Origin: Incurvaria masculella | Taxonomy: Eukaryota; Arthropoda; Insecta; Lepidoptera; Incurvariidae | Reading direction: 5' to 3' | NCBI GenBank assembly: GCA_946894095.1 | Contig: OX335655.1 | Span: 10,788,001-10,852,000, forward strand | Length of the DNA stretch: 64,000 bases | Shown here: positions 55,383-64,000 of the stretch, piece by piece | Layout of the letters: every line of letters starts with the position of its first letter | Position numbering within the stretch: position 1 is the first letter of the stretch | Made by a program: the position numbers and the translations under genes | Notes under the pieces: model-generated | The model's input: only the letters and a program-made list of their open reading frames with translations | Told to the model about the DNA's origin: nothing | Database searches by the model: none

Positions 55383-55563
55383 TTAGCTCGAGTTAAGTGG
55401 TCACAATTAACTTGCTCTGCGGACGGTACTGTTTATATTGATACGCATGTGTCGCACACGCTACAGACACAGCAGCGAAGTGAAACTACATTACTTGAGA
55501 AGTAATTTGGACACTTCCTGTAAGCCTGAAGACGAAGCATATATGTACATAGCAGGCCGGGAG

Positions 55564-56218
55564 TGGGATCGTAAAATATTTACCTAATATTAAAATTTGC
55601 GTACTAACCGAGAAGCTAGTGTCAAAAATTAAGTTCGTGTGTAGAAAGTTAAGTGTCTTGTGGCGCCAGTGTCGCTGTCTATTTCCGGTGGTGTCGGTAA
55701 CATTTCCAGAAAGCCTGCTCCATTATTCTTCAAACTGTCAGTCCTGTCTTATGCACTGAATAGAGGGTTAGCCGTTATTTCTAATATAGCCATTATATAT
55801 CGAGTTAATTAATCAAACATTCCCATTAACATTATCAGCCTAGTGTGCCTGTAAGGTGTACAGGAATTATCAAGCACGGAATTGTCCCAGCAACGTACAG
55901 AAGCATGTTGAGCCTAATGGCTGCGCTGCTAGAATATTTAGTACATTGTTTGCTGCCAGCGTGTCGGCTGCTACAAAGCAGACGCCACTAGCCCCTCACT
56001 TTACGCTTCTGTCAAACGGTTCTACTAGACTGTATATGTATAATTCCACCGCGCTACACCGTCCGATACGTCGGCTGCTTTTTCATAATTTTTTTCTCAA
56101 TATAAATTTGTTCTTATAAAGTTAAGCGATTAAAAAAATATGAGAAACAATATTGGTACTCTATGGTAAGTAAACTTAGGAATATAGGTTTCCGGCTGAT
56201 TTATTGCTATGTAAACAA
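55564..56218. other. No supported gene
   Basis: Unique-looking DNA to the right of the duplication. A frame at 55856-56119 has no motif. Confidence 0.35.
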
Positions 56219-56315
56219 CCTGAAGCCTGAGTCCGCTAATAGATAACTCCACTTTCAAGCGTTAGCGTTATGAGATAACCCCGGAATCACACAAAATTAT
56301 ACGAAATTCTGTGTG
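56219..56315 (+). mobile_element. Fold-back MITE fragment shared with 10096-10203
   Basis: Reads acctgaagcctgagtccgct, ccactttcaagcgttagcgt, tatgagataaccccggaatc, acacaaaattatacgaaa. The same words occur in the other copy, but with the second half inverted relative to the first. Confidence 0.55.
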
Positions 56316-57417
56316 TAGGAAGAGTCAGGGACATATACAGATGTCCCTGACTTTTCTCGCGTGCTCTCGGTCCAGGTTCTACGGAGGCTCAATATTATTC
56401 AGGAGGCGCGGAAATTGAACCATATTGCTACATCCGGTCGTCGATAAACGAGCAGCATATTGTTATGCCCATCTTTGCATATGTAAACATATGAATATGT
56501 GAAAATTATATGAAGCGTGCTGCGACCCTGTCTGTCCCTCTCATCAATATTTCCCACTCATAAACGTGACACTGTAGGAATACAGCAGTCTCTGAAGTTA
56601 ATTAGGGAAATATTTCATGAGGTATTCATAGTATAGGTATTGGTATAAGTATAAGATGACGGGCTTGGTCTTTACAAATAAGCCGATATTTGTCATAAAC
56701 TGTTGTATACGACATGAATTGTTGATTCTCGTCAATTCATAATATTTTAGTGTTTTACCTGTGAATGTAGGCAGTGGCAAATACTTTTGTAAGTGAACGT
56801 TACAAAAAAATTCAGCGGACTTTCTTGACAGTTCTTCTTCGCTGGGATTGCTGAACTGGCTAATGATACAATGATAAAATATGACAAAACCGAGTTCAGT
56901 GTACTGTCTATGGATGATGAATAGACAATAAACAATATAAATAATAGGTGTACATATTTGGATTACATTTTTTCCGTATTATACGCGAAAAAGTAGGTCA
57001 CACATTAGGAAAGCTTAAATTTTTAAGGAAAAAAGCGTTCGGTGTTTATTAGGAAACTTTAGTTGGCTATTTATTACTCCTACGTCTCTATTGATCGGCC
57101 CCTTACTGTTATAACAATAAATAAGCGTCCCAATAAAAGGCATTATCGCCGTTTTTGTCGAGTCTCGCACCTGAACCTTAATTATTTGTATAGTTTACTT
57201 ACTAACCACAGTTACATTTTAGGAATTAAATAATATTTATGACTGAATTAAATGTTTAGCAGTTAATCGGAACCAATCGAAACAGTTTACCCTAAAAGGA
57301 CTTTACTTTTTGACCGATGTATTGTATATTATTTCAAGTAAATTATCACTACTGTCAATACATTTACTAATACAAATACAATTTAAATACGTTACATTTT
57401 ATATTTTTTTTGTGACT
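56316..57417. other. No supported gene
   Basis: No gene is supported. A small hairpin (gtcagggacatatacagatg then tccctgac) lies at 56327-56352. The rest is AT-rich. Confidence 0.4.
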
Positions 57418-57640
57418 GAACATGGATGGCTAATCACACCACACCTGTCATGATATTAGCCCAACACACCTAACGTGACATTATCTTTAACGCACAGTTA
57501 CATTGAACTGGATGGAACACATTGAAAATTGTCATTGCCGCTTCGACCATCGTTCATTCAATGCGATGGTACCTACCTGGACGGGATTAACCATACCAAC
57601 TAGTAAGTAAGTACGCTTAACGTGGAATCCGAACCACGAA
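57418..57640 (-). mobile_element. SINE body, headless
   Basis: Reverse-strand copy: gaacatggatggctaatcac, ctgtcatgatattagcccaa, cagttacattgaactggatg, cattgccgcttcgaccatcg, tcaatgcgatggtacctacc and gtggaatccgaaccacgaa. An internal deletion removes the caccttaggaa region. The head is missing. Confidence 0.75.
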
Positions 57641-57672
57641 CGATATGACGAAGCTATAAAGTTACGTTGTTG

Positions 57673-57945
57673 TCAATACATACTACTATTTTAAATGCAA
57701 AAGTACATAACCCTGTTTGTCGCGTTTTCACGCCTAAACCGCTGAAACAATTTTGATAAATTTAGGTATAGCAATAGTTTCGACCTTGGAGAAGGACATA
57801 GGCGACCTTTTGTGGCGAAAATGGCCTGAAATAATGGGGGATGAAAGTTTTTTTATGGGGAACTTATATAATATCTAGGAAATAAGTCGGCTCGACATCA
57901 GTCCAGAACGATATTGCCCCGAGCGGAGCCGGGTACCTCCGCTAG
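57673..57945 (+). mobile_element. Non-autonomous Helitron, about 273 bp
   Basis: The 3' end is precise: gcggagccgggtacctccgCTAG at 57945, but followed by C, not T. The 5' end is diverged: tcaatacatactactatttt then aaatgcaaaag corresponds to the tactaatattataaatgcgaaag start. The middle contains the common Helitron phrase cgaccttggagaaggacata. Confidence 0.65.
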
Positions 57946-58861
57946 CATAAAATAGTTTGGAAGCTGTTTTATATTTGGAATCTATAATTTTAATTACCTA
58001 CTAAAATAACGGATAGATATTTTTTTTAAGTTAATGAATGCGTCAAAGAATATTCACCTCACCCTTAGCTGAACATCCGACTATTACTTAAGGCGGTAGT
58101 TAAGGGTCATTAGTGCGACTCGACCACGTAATGACGGCGACTGCGAGTTTTAGAAAATCCATTAAAATGCAAACGAGATCGCATTACTCAACATCACTAT
58201 CCCGACTTGTCCCCCCTACACCCGACCCGCGACCCCACCCCCCTACCGCCCCGGTAATTAATTAATTAATTAACCTCGTAGACACCTGCGGAATAATCGC
58301 GGATAGAGTTCGAACTCTCAGTACATTTCGGATTCATCGAAATTAACAGTTTTAAGAGCATTTTAACACTACAACATCCAACCAGTGTAGTTCGTATTCG
58401 AGAAAGGCGATTTAAGGGCGCGATGAGAGCCAATTGCGTTCAGTTTGGTAAGGGCGTAAGTAAATATGTAGACTTATGATCAAGCTATAATTAAAAGACT
58501 CTGGTACTTTATTATACAAAATTAACGTATTATACAATATTCAAAAACTTTAATAAAAAAGTTTGAACATAGAATATGAGCGTTACATATTTACCGTTAT
58601 ACGTTTCAATTAAAGCTCTACCATACCATCAATGTATCTTTCATCTGTCTGAAATTCAAAAATAAGTAGTAGTTATTTTATAATTAATGCAATATGGTTT
58701 TACTTATGCCCTTATGGAACTGAATGCAATCAAGTGTTTCTGCGACCTTAATAAAATATTCTGGTATGGGTAGTAATGGCTGCGGGCGCATTTTTTTCCA
58801 CAATCATTTGATATGGGTGCCTTAAGGGGTGTTAGCAACGGATTAAATTCAGGACATTTTA
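57946..58861. other. No supported gene; (TTAA)n at 58255-58275
   Basis: A C-rich run (58205-58250) precedes a taattaattaattaattaa run. The phrase ccttaaggggtgttagcaac at 58831 is also found near 26380 (taagggggtgttagcaac) and in reverse near 61235. No gene is seen. Confidence 0.4.
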
Positions 58862-60356
58862 TCTTCTTCTTCTTCTTCTATAATATATAAATGAATCGCA
58901 AAATGTGTTGGTAAGCGCATAACTCAACAACGCCTGGACCAATTTGGCCAAATCTTTTTTTTAAATGTTCGTTGAAGTTCAAGGATGGTTTTTACGGCGA
59001 GAAAAATTAGAATTATTGCTGGAAAAACCCTAAAAATAGCCCTTTTCTTTTTCCCATACAAATGATTTGTAACTAAAACGTAGTCAATTTGAGCTTTATT
59101 GCTATGGTATAAAGTTCATATTAAATTACAAGCACTCACAGTTGTCTAAGTAATGTAGGTGTGTTCCTAACGTCAAAGATCATATCTATCAAAACAATGT
59201 GCATGTGTGCGTTGGAGCACAGAATACATAGTTGGAGGAGTTTAATGTCGCGTTCCGAAACTCGCGTTTCTTTTCATTGAGAAAGTCCTCCAATTTGTGG
59301 AAACATGTCAAAGTACTTCATTTAAGCAAGAATATGCGTGTCGAGTTGCAAAATGACCAATCTGGAAACATATTCTCTAAACAACTCATTGACATTGGTA
59401 ATGGCAAATTTCCTATAGACATGTTGACTGGCTGCATTAACTTTCCTCAAAGTTTTTGTCAGTTAACTCGATCAAAAGATGAACTTATTCAGAAGGTGTT
59501 TCCAGATGTTTCTCAAAATTACAGAAACCATGATTGGTTGAGCGAACGAGCTATACTGGCTGCAAAAAACATAGATGTAAATGAATTAAATTTCAAAATT
59601 CAAGAACAAATTACAGGCGAATTGAGGATATATAAATCAGTTGATTCGGCTACTAATCAAGATGATGTAGTCAACTATCCACCGGAATTTTTAAACTCGC
59701 TGGATTTGCCAGGATTGCCACCTCACAATCTTCAATTAAAGGTTGGATCGGTGGTTATAATGTTGCGAAATATCAACCAACCGCGTCTTTGCAACGGTAC
59801 ACGGTTAGCGATAAAAAAATTAATAAACAATGTGATAGAAGCAACTATACTCAAAGGAAAGTATAAAGGAGAAGATGTTCTCATACCGCGCATCCCAATG
59901 ATTCCGACTGATGTGCCATTTGAGTTTAAACGACTACAGTTTCCAGTGCGGCTTGCTTTTGCTATGACTATAAACAAGTCCCAGGGGCAATCATTAAGTG
60001 TTTGTGGTATTATTCTAGAAAACCCATGTTTCTCACATGGTCAATTGTATGTTGCCTGTTCCCGTGTTGGAAAACCATCAGATTTGTTTATCTATGCGCT
60101 AGGTAATCAAACAAAAAACATCGTATACCACAAAGCACTACAATGATAATAATAATAATTATGATTCACATGATTAACAATAAAGCGATTACTTACTTTT
60201 AAATCCTTATATATGTTTTATTTAATTATTTTTTATTCACAACGCCCTATCACCAGGGTGATGGTTCTGTTCAGGAGAATTTTTTAAAATACGTAGGCAC
60301 AAAAACTGCCACATTACAAATATTTTTGACAGGACGAAGTCTGTCGGGTCAGCTAT
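58862..60356 (+). mobile_element. Internally deleted Helitron with helicase remnant
   Basis: The 5' end is A|TCttcttcttcttcttctat then aatatataaatgaatcgcaa, of the insect Helitron type. The 3' end has the hairpin-like ggacgaagtctgtcgggtca then gCTAT in place of CTAG. Between them about 370 bp of 5' region joins directly to the C-terminal third of the helicase, so the Rep nuclease and helicase motifs I-III are gone. Confidence 0.7.
59232..60146 (+). pseudogene. Helitron helicase C-terminus (Pif1-like, SF1)
   Basis: An open frame of 304 codons ends TGA at 60144. It has no ATG at the beginning (first codon TTG after an in-frame TAG at 59229), and family-like sequence starts near residue 12 (FFSLRKSSNLWKHV). 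Motifs by residue from 59232: LSKNMR at 31-36 (motif IV region), SERAILAAKN at 104-113, LKVGSVVIMLRN at 169-180 and LCNGTRL at 186-192, then AFAMTINKSQGQSL at 242-255 (motif V) and GQLYVACSRVG at 270-280 with the expected motif VI arginine at 278. Walker A/B and the HUH Rep nuclease are missing, so it has no strand-transfer or ATPase function. The frame is intact, which suggests a recent copy. Its origin in a Helitron is supported by the element ends at 58862 and 60356. Confidence 0.8.
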
Positions 60357-60496
60357 ATTTAATACAAACCTTAAGAGAAAATGAAAACAATGTACTTGAA
60401 AATTGTAGGTGTTAAAAAGGCCTACTGAAAGTTGCACGATATCATGTAAAGCGATAACTTCGAACAACTCGCCCGATTTATTTGCTTATTTTATTT

Positions 60497-60680
60497 TATA
60501 GTAACTCTGGGCGCAGTCAGATTCCGGATGGGTTACCGTTTTCAATGTTGAAAGTGGCTGTGGTTCGTATTCCTCATAAAACTCTGTAAGTAAGGAAGGT
60601 GGTAGGGTTAATCCCGCGTTTGTTGGTTTTGTATCAATTTCTATGTAGCAGTGCCAGTGCAGTAAGGGTCTTGCGGCACA
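60497..60680 (+). mobile_element. SINE with 5S-like head, second copy
   Basis: ctctgggcgcagtcagattc, then cggatgggttaccgttttca and gtggctgtggttcgtattcc correspond to the 5S box C region and body junction of the copy at 19203. A shortened body follows (ggtagggttaatcccgcgtt, gtagcagtgccagtgcagta). It is 5'-truncated and diverged. Confidence 0.55.
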
Positions 60681-60699
60681 TGCTTTTAAAATTCGCTTC

Positions 60700-60900
60700 C
60701 AAATGTTTACAAAGCTCTAAATGGGAATATATCGATGTTTCAATCATGCCATATCGGTTTAAACAATTTTGATTAAATTTGGTAGATGGATACATAGTCC
60801 TGGACCAGCCTTTTGGTGGTTTACTATTTGGATAAAATAATTCAGATCGAAATCAATCCAACACGACATTGACCCGAGCGGAGCCGGGTACCGCAGCTAG
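60700..60900 (+). mobile_element. Helitron 3' part
   Basis: The 3' end is exact: cattgacccgagcggagccg, ggtaccgcagCTAG|T at 60900. Upstream words (atgccatatcggtttaaaca, atagtcctggaccagccttt) resemble the middle of the 57673 Helitron. The 5' end is not found. Confidence 0.65.
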
Positions 60901-61265
60901 TTATTTTTAAATATAACCACATCTGATTTTAACATTTCATAAAGACGAAAGATTAATTGATTGTTTGGCTGTATTTTAATCATATAATTATAGTTATCTG
61001 ATGCTCCCATTATTTGTTTAAACTTTTTTAAATTGTTCTTCATATTTTTTTCCGGTTTGCATCCCGTTTGAGCAATAAAAGCATCGGGGTCTTATAGTTT
61101 TAGCATTAAATTATGTCTAGACCATCAATCTACAAATGTACTTTTTTTATTATCGAAATTCGTTAAACTTATTTTTAAATAAAAATAAATGTTGTTTTAC
61201 TAACGCCCTCATGGGACTGAAAGCAATCAGGCGCTAACACCCCCTTAAAATTCACTTCGATAGTA
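60901..61265. other. No supported gene
   Basis: AT-rich, nothing recognised. Confidence 0.35.
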
Positions 61266-61463
61266 TAATACAAAATCCCGCCAGGGTTTGTGCCATCGTT
61301 TTCAATGAATGATGGTCGAAGCGGCGATATTATTTTCCGTGTTTTCCATGCAATACGAAGGAAAACGAGGAAGGTCGTGGCATGGCACCTAGTTGTCATG
61401 AGGTCTATTGGGGTGGTATCATGACAGTAATTGTAGCACCAGCCATCTATGTCCAGTCACATT
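61266..61463 (+). mobile_element. SINE 3' body
   Basis: aatcccgccagggtttgtgc, catcgttttcaatgaatgat, ggtcgaagcggcgatattat, gtggcatggcacctagttgt, ggtatcatgacagtaattgt and ccagccatctatgtccagtc. The head is missing. Confidence 0.75.
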
Positions 61464-62039
61464 AAACAAATATACGTTATTGTTACATGACAGACATTAA
61501 TATATATGCTTACTTGATGTGGTCAGGAATGAAAAAGATATAAAAATCTCAATAATACAGTTACTATTTCAAAGGAGATGTGGGTTCTGAAGGGAGTATT
61601 AACTTTACTCCTTTGTTTCAAGAGAAATTCAATTTTACTTTTAGAGGGAGCCAAAAGAGCGCGAACCTTGCCACCAAGAAATACTTCCAAAGTACACCCA
61701 GACCCCAAACACTAAGTTATGCCAGGAGGAATAATTCAAGTTGTCAAACAAGGCTGTGACAGGTGGTTGACCCACATTTGCCAAGTTTCGCCTCGCTCGC
61801 CCTAGCCCTTCGATATCATTTAATAAAAGTTAGGAGCGCTTTCGGAAAATTTGTCTTTTCGCGTCTATGCGGTGGAGTTGCAAAGAAAAACTTTAGCAAT
61901 AATGTTCATCTGAAGTGGAGCAGGGCCTCGAGATATTAGTATTGTAGTCAGGCTTGGCTCGTGAAGAGCGTAGTCATTCATTTCCAAGGCCGGATAGACG
62001 TGATAGTTGTTAGAAATTACTTAGTCACGAGTTAGGTAT
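61464..62039. other. No supported gene
   Basis: No gene, element end or RNA is recognised. Confidence 0.35.
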
Positions 62040-62412
62040 TTTAGATGTGTTAGCTAACTTCTGTGCAGCTGTATTGCAAATTGAAAAATATATTTACGGT
62101 TGGGCAATGAGACAACGCAGTAACAAAGACTGCACTGCAAAGCTGGACGTCGATAGGAGAGATATTACATTTTTCTGTAGGTGCAAGACTGGGTTTACTC
62201 TTATAATTTGATTTGTGAGGAAACTCACTTCCGCAAGCGTTTTTCTGGCAATAGCTAGACGAAACAGCAATTGTCTCGCTGAGCGAGGAAGAAAAGACGA
62301 TAGTGGCAACACGTTTAAGTGTAAATGCACTGAGTGTAGTTAGTTCGCTTACGAATTTGTGACGTGCGACATTGAATGTTCTTTGCACTAAATGTTGTAG
62401 TGAGCGAATTCG
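62040..62412 (-). other. Open frame sharing a motif with 18.3 kb and 42.7 kb
   Basis: A - strand frame (62050-62388) includes ARHKFVSELTTLSAFTLKRV. Related translated words are found on + near 42716-42754 (SFVSKLTTISGF) and on - near 18330-18345 (EFISEL). All three lie in otherwise unlike DNA, so this is likely a short dispersed element and not a gene. Function unknown. Confidence 0.3.
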
Positions 62413-62433
62413 CCGACGCTACCCATATTATTC

Positions 62434-62982
62434 CGGGAGGTCACGACATTTTTGGTCACGATAAGGTAAATGGCTGAATCTGGGTTCACATGTTAGATAC
62501 CAACCCTCTGATGCTAAATATGTCGGTCTGCCTGTGCCAAGTGGTTGCGTTATCTAGATTGGCTGTATAAAATATATGTTGGTATGTACCTGCTGATGAA
62601 TATGCTGATTGTCTAGAAACATTGATACCTATTAATTATACAACAATAAGCAGTCAGTTTTTTAGTTAAATACTTAAATATACCTAAAATTATATCTGTA
62701 ACCAAAATCGTCTATAACTACGAAATGCAACCAAAGCTTTGTTCAGTTTTGGTATTGCTAAGCATGTATGTACTGATACTTTCATGCTTCGTTATTTGCA
62801 GCCATTTACCTTATTATATATTTTTTTTGTCACCATAACTACTCTTTCAGGCGCCTTATCTAGGTAACGCAACCATTTGACACAGGTAGACTGACACATT
62901 TAGCTTCAGAGGGTTGGTCTTTATCCTGTGAACCCAGTTTCAGCCATTTACGTTATCGTTACCATTTTTGTCGCCACCTCCT
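62434..62982. mobile_element. Long-TIR MITE, family E
   Basis: Starts cgggaggtcacgacattttt, ends cgttaccatttttgtcgcca then cctcctag. Arms of about 120 bp contain ccaaccctctgatgctaaat and the reverse atttagcttcagagggttgg. It is close to the 38366 copy throughout. Confidence 0.8.
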
Positions 62983-63803
62983 AGTCTATATTGTATGTAA
63001 AGGTGGCTACGCCGCCGCCGTCCCTACACAAAACCGTTCTTTCTTCTTCGTTGGGTCTCATCACTCATTGTGTGTGCCTTAAACCTAATTGGGCGAAACG
63101 GGGCTGACATTATCAATCGCTCGGTAACCTGACGCCTAATATCGGTGCTCGGGAGCCAGAAATGTCACCCATGTTTATGTTTTGATTTAAAATTAATTTG
63201 CTAATATTACCCACAAGCACACTTATTTTCGTTCTGATACCGATGCATGTCCATTAGAAATTAAATGTAGCCTTCGGAAACCATTTTGATTTTGGGATTA
63301 GTGGGAATGATAATAATTTAACCAGTGTAGTCAAAAGTGTTTAGACGTGAGAATAATGGGTGACATCAACGACAGCTGTCTTCACTTGGTTTATTTTCAA
63401 GTGCGTTTGATTGTGAACAGAGTTATGAAGTACTGCTATAATGTTTCAGTGTCAGATTGCTAATCGGCTCAAATTATGATAGCATACCTGCCATAGAGGT
63501 ATTTGGTACAGTTGATTACTAATAATTGATTTACTCGGGTCTTACGCAAAATACGGTTCCTACTAACAGGCACACTTAATTCGAGAGGTTGCGTCGTCGT
63601 ATTTTATTGAGAGAGAAATCAAAAAAGCCTTTGCAAATTTGGTATGGTGGACGAATTTGATGATATCCTATTTATGAAATGCTAACCATAAAAGGTATCC
63701 CTGGGCAAGCATGTGGAAGATATTTAATTACATATATGCTGAAACACAATTCCGAACATAAAAAATCTCCCGATAGAAAGTTCCTACGTTCATATTGATG
63801 TCT
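62983..63803. other. No supported gene
   Basis: No gene is supported. The part 63010-63060 is slightly GC-rich. The rest is AT-rich without recognised repeats. Confidence 0.35.
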
Positions 63804-63872
63804 ATATTTCAAAACTTACGCAAGACATAAATATAATATTAAATTTTACGGCTAACCACGCGTGTGAGGAGC
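63804..63872. repeat. Fragment matching the intronic repeat at 2366-2434
   Basis: atttcaaaacttacgcaaga, ataatattaaattttacggc and accacgcgtgtgaggagctg match 2366-2434 in the same orientation, with about 80-85% of bases equal by eye. The preceding acataaaaaatctcccgata has a partner at 2565 (acataaaaaatctcctggcg), but on the opposite side of the 2366 fragment. Confidence 0.6.
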
Positions 63873-64000
63873 TGGTGAGTCGTTAAACTAAATACACATG
63901 TGTAACGTCGCATGGATGATGGCAAAGGATTTCACATCCGAGGTTTAACTCGCGCGAAAAGTAAATGAATTAATAACTCCATTCGTTTTAGCAGGCAATG

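Larger units (their letters stand above)
51162..55563 (+). repeat. Tandem segmental duplication, unit 2 (4402 bp)
   Basis: This is the second copy, ending agcaggccgggag and then running into unrelated tgggatcgtaaaa. The left edge starts within the palindrome arm at accactgttccaactt. Differences seen from unit 1 are at 51256, 53974 and 54729. Confidence 0.9.

Noticed and set aside
46755..55563. Two independent Helitron insertions
   Set aside because: Both copies have the same flanks outside the element ends, which only duplication of the locus explains.

Overview
This is a repeat-rich, AT-rich, intron-bearing eukaryotic window with no bacterial features. It looks like a lepidopteran (moth or butterfly) genome. 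The support is a short (TTAGG)n insect telomere-type run at 7576-7597, Helitrons with insect-type ends (5' TC..., 3' hairpin plus CTAG, inserted between A and T), several copies of a dispersed repeat that starts with the motif ccaagtgcgagtcggactcg, SINEs ending near ccatccatgtccagtcaca, and RTE-, Jockey/CR1-like LINE remains. I infer the taxon from these repeat types by memory; no search was run.

Host genes are sparse. A spliced 3' gene end lies on the + strand (exons 2751-2916 and 3463-3593, phase-consistent introns, poly(A) signal at 3684). Its probable preceding exon (about 2185-2343) is broken by a one-base frameshift or sequence error. A second candidate terminal exon is on the - strand at 38199-38360, directly against the end of a long-TIR MITE. 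Neither protein is recognised. Everything else that codes is mobile-element debris.

Layout. 0-13 kb: degenerate tandem repeats, the 3' gene end, fold-back MITEs, a small Helitron and a 115-bp tandem array. 13-26 kb: palindromic MITEs, three long SINEs (one with a 5S rRNA-like head), a 111-bp Helitron, and 152-bp and 255-bp tandem arrays. 26-34 kb: LINE ends (CR1/Jockey-like and RTE-like), a long-TIR MITE with a nested insertion, a 230-bp array and a SINE. 34-38 kb: a clean transposon-in-repeat nest, with an 8-bp TSD hAT-like element (34381-37515) splitting a dispersed repeat and itself holding a decayed LINE and a MITE. 38-46 kb: MITEs, a 0.5-kb palindrome, a pogo-like MITE and fold-backs. 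46.7-55.6 kb: a 4.4-kb near-perfect tandem duplication; each unit holds a 3.86-kb Helitron that carries a 5'-truncated retrotransposon gene (RT YLDD box followed by a zinc-knuckle and restriction-like-endonuclease-like C-terminus). 57-61 kb: three more Helitrons, one keeping an intact 304-codon helicase C-terminus. 61-64 kb: SINE, long-TIR MITE and a fragment that also occurs at 2.4 kb.

The parts do not form a pathway. They record successive waves of transposition, which can be ordered from their nesting. The most noteworthy items are the tandemly duplicated Helitron carrying the RT fragment, SINEs that share one body but have either a tRNA-like or a 5S-like promoter head, and the MITE abutting a probable splice acceptor.
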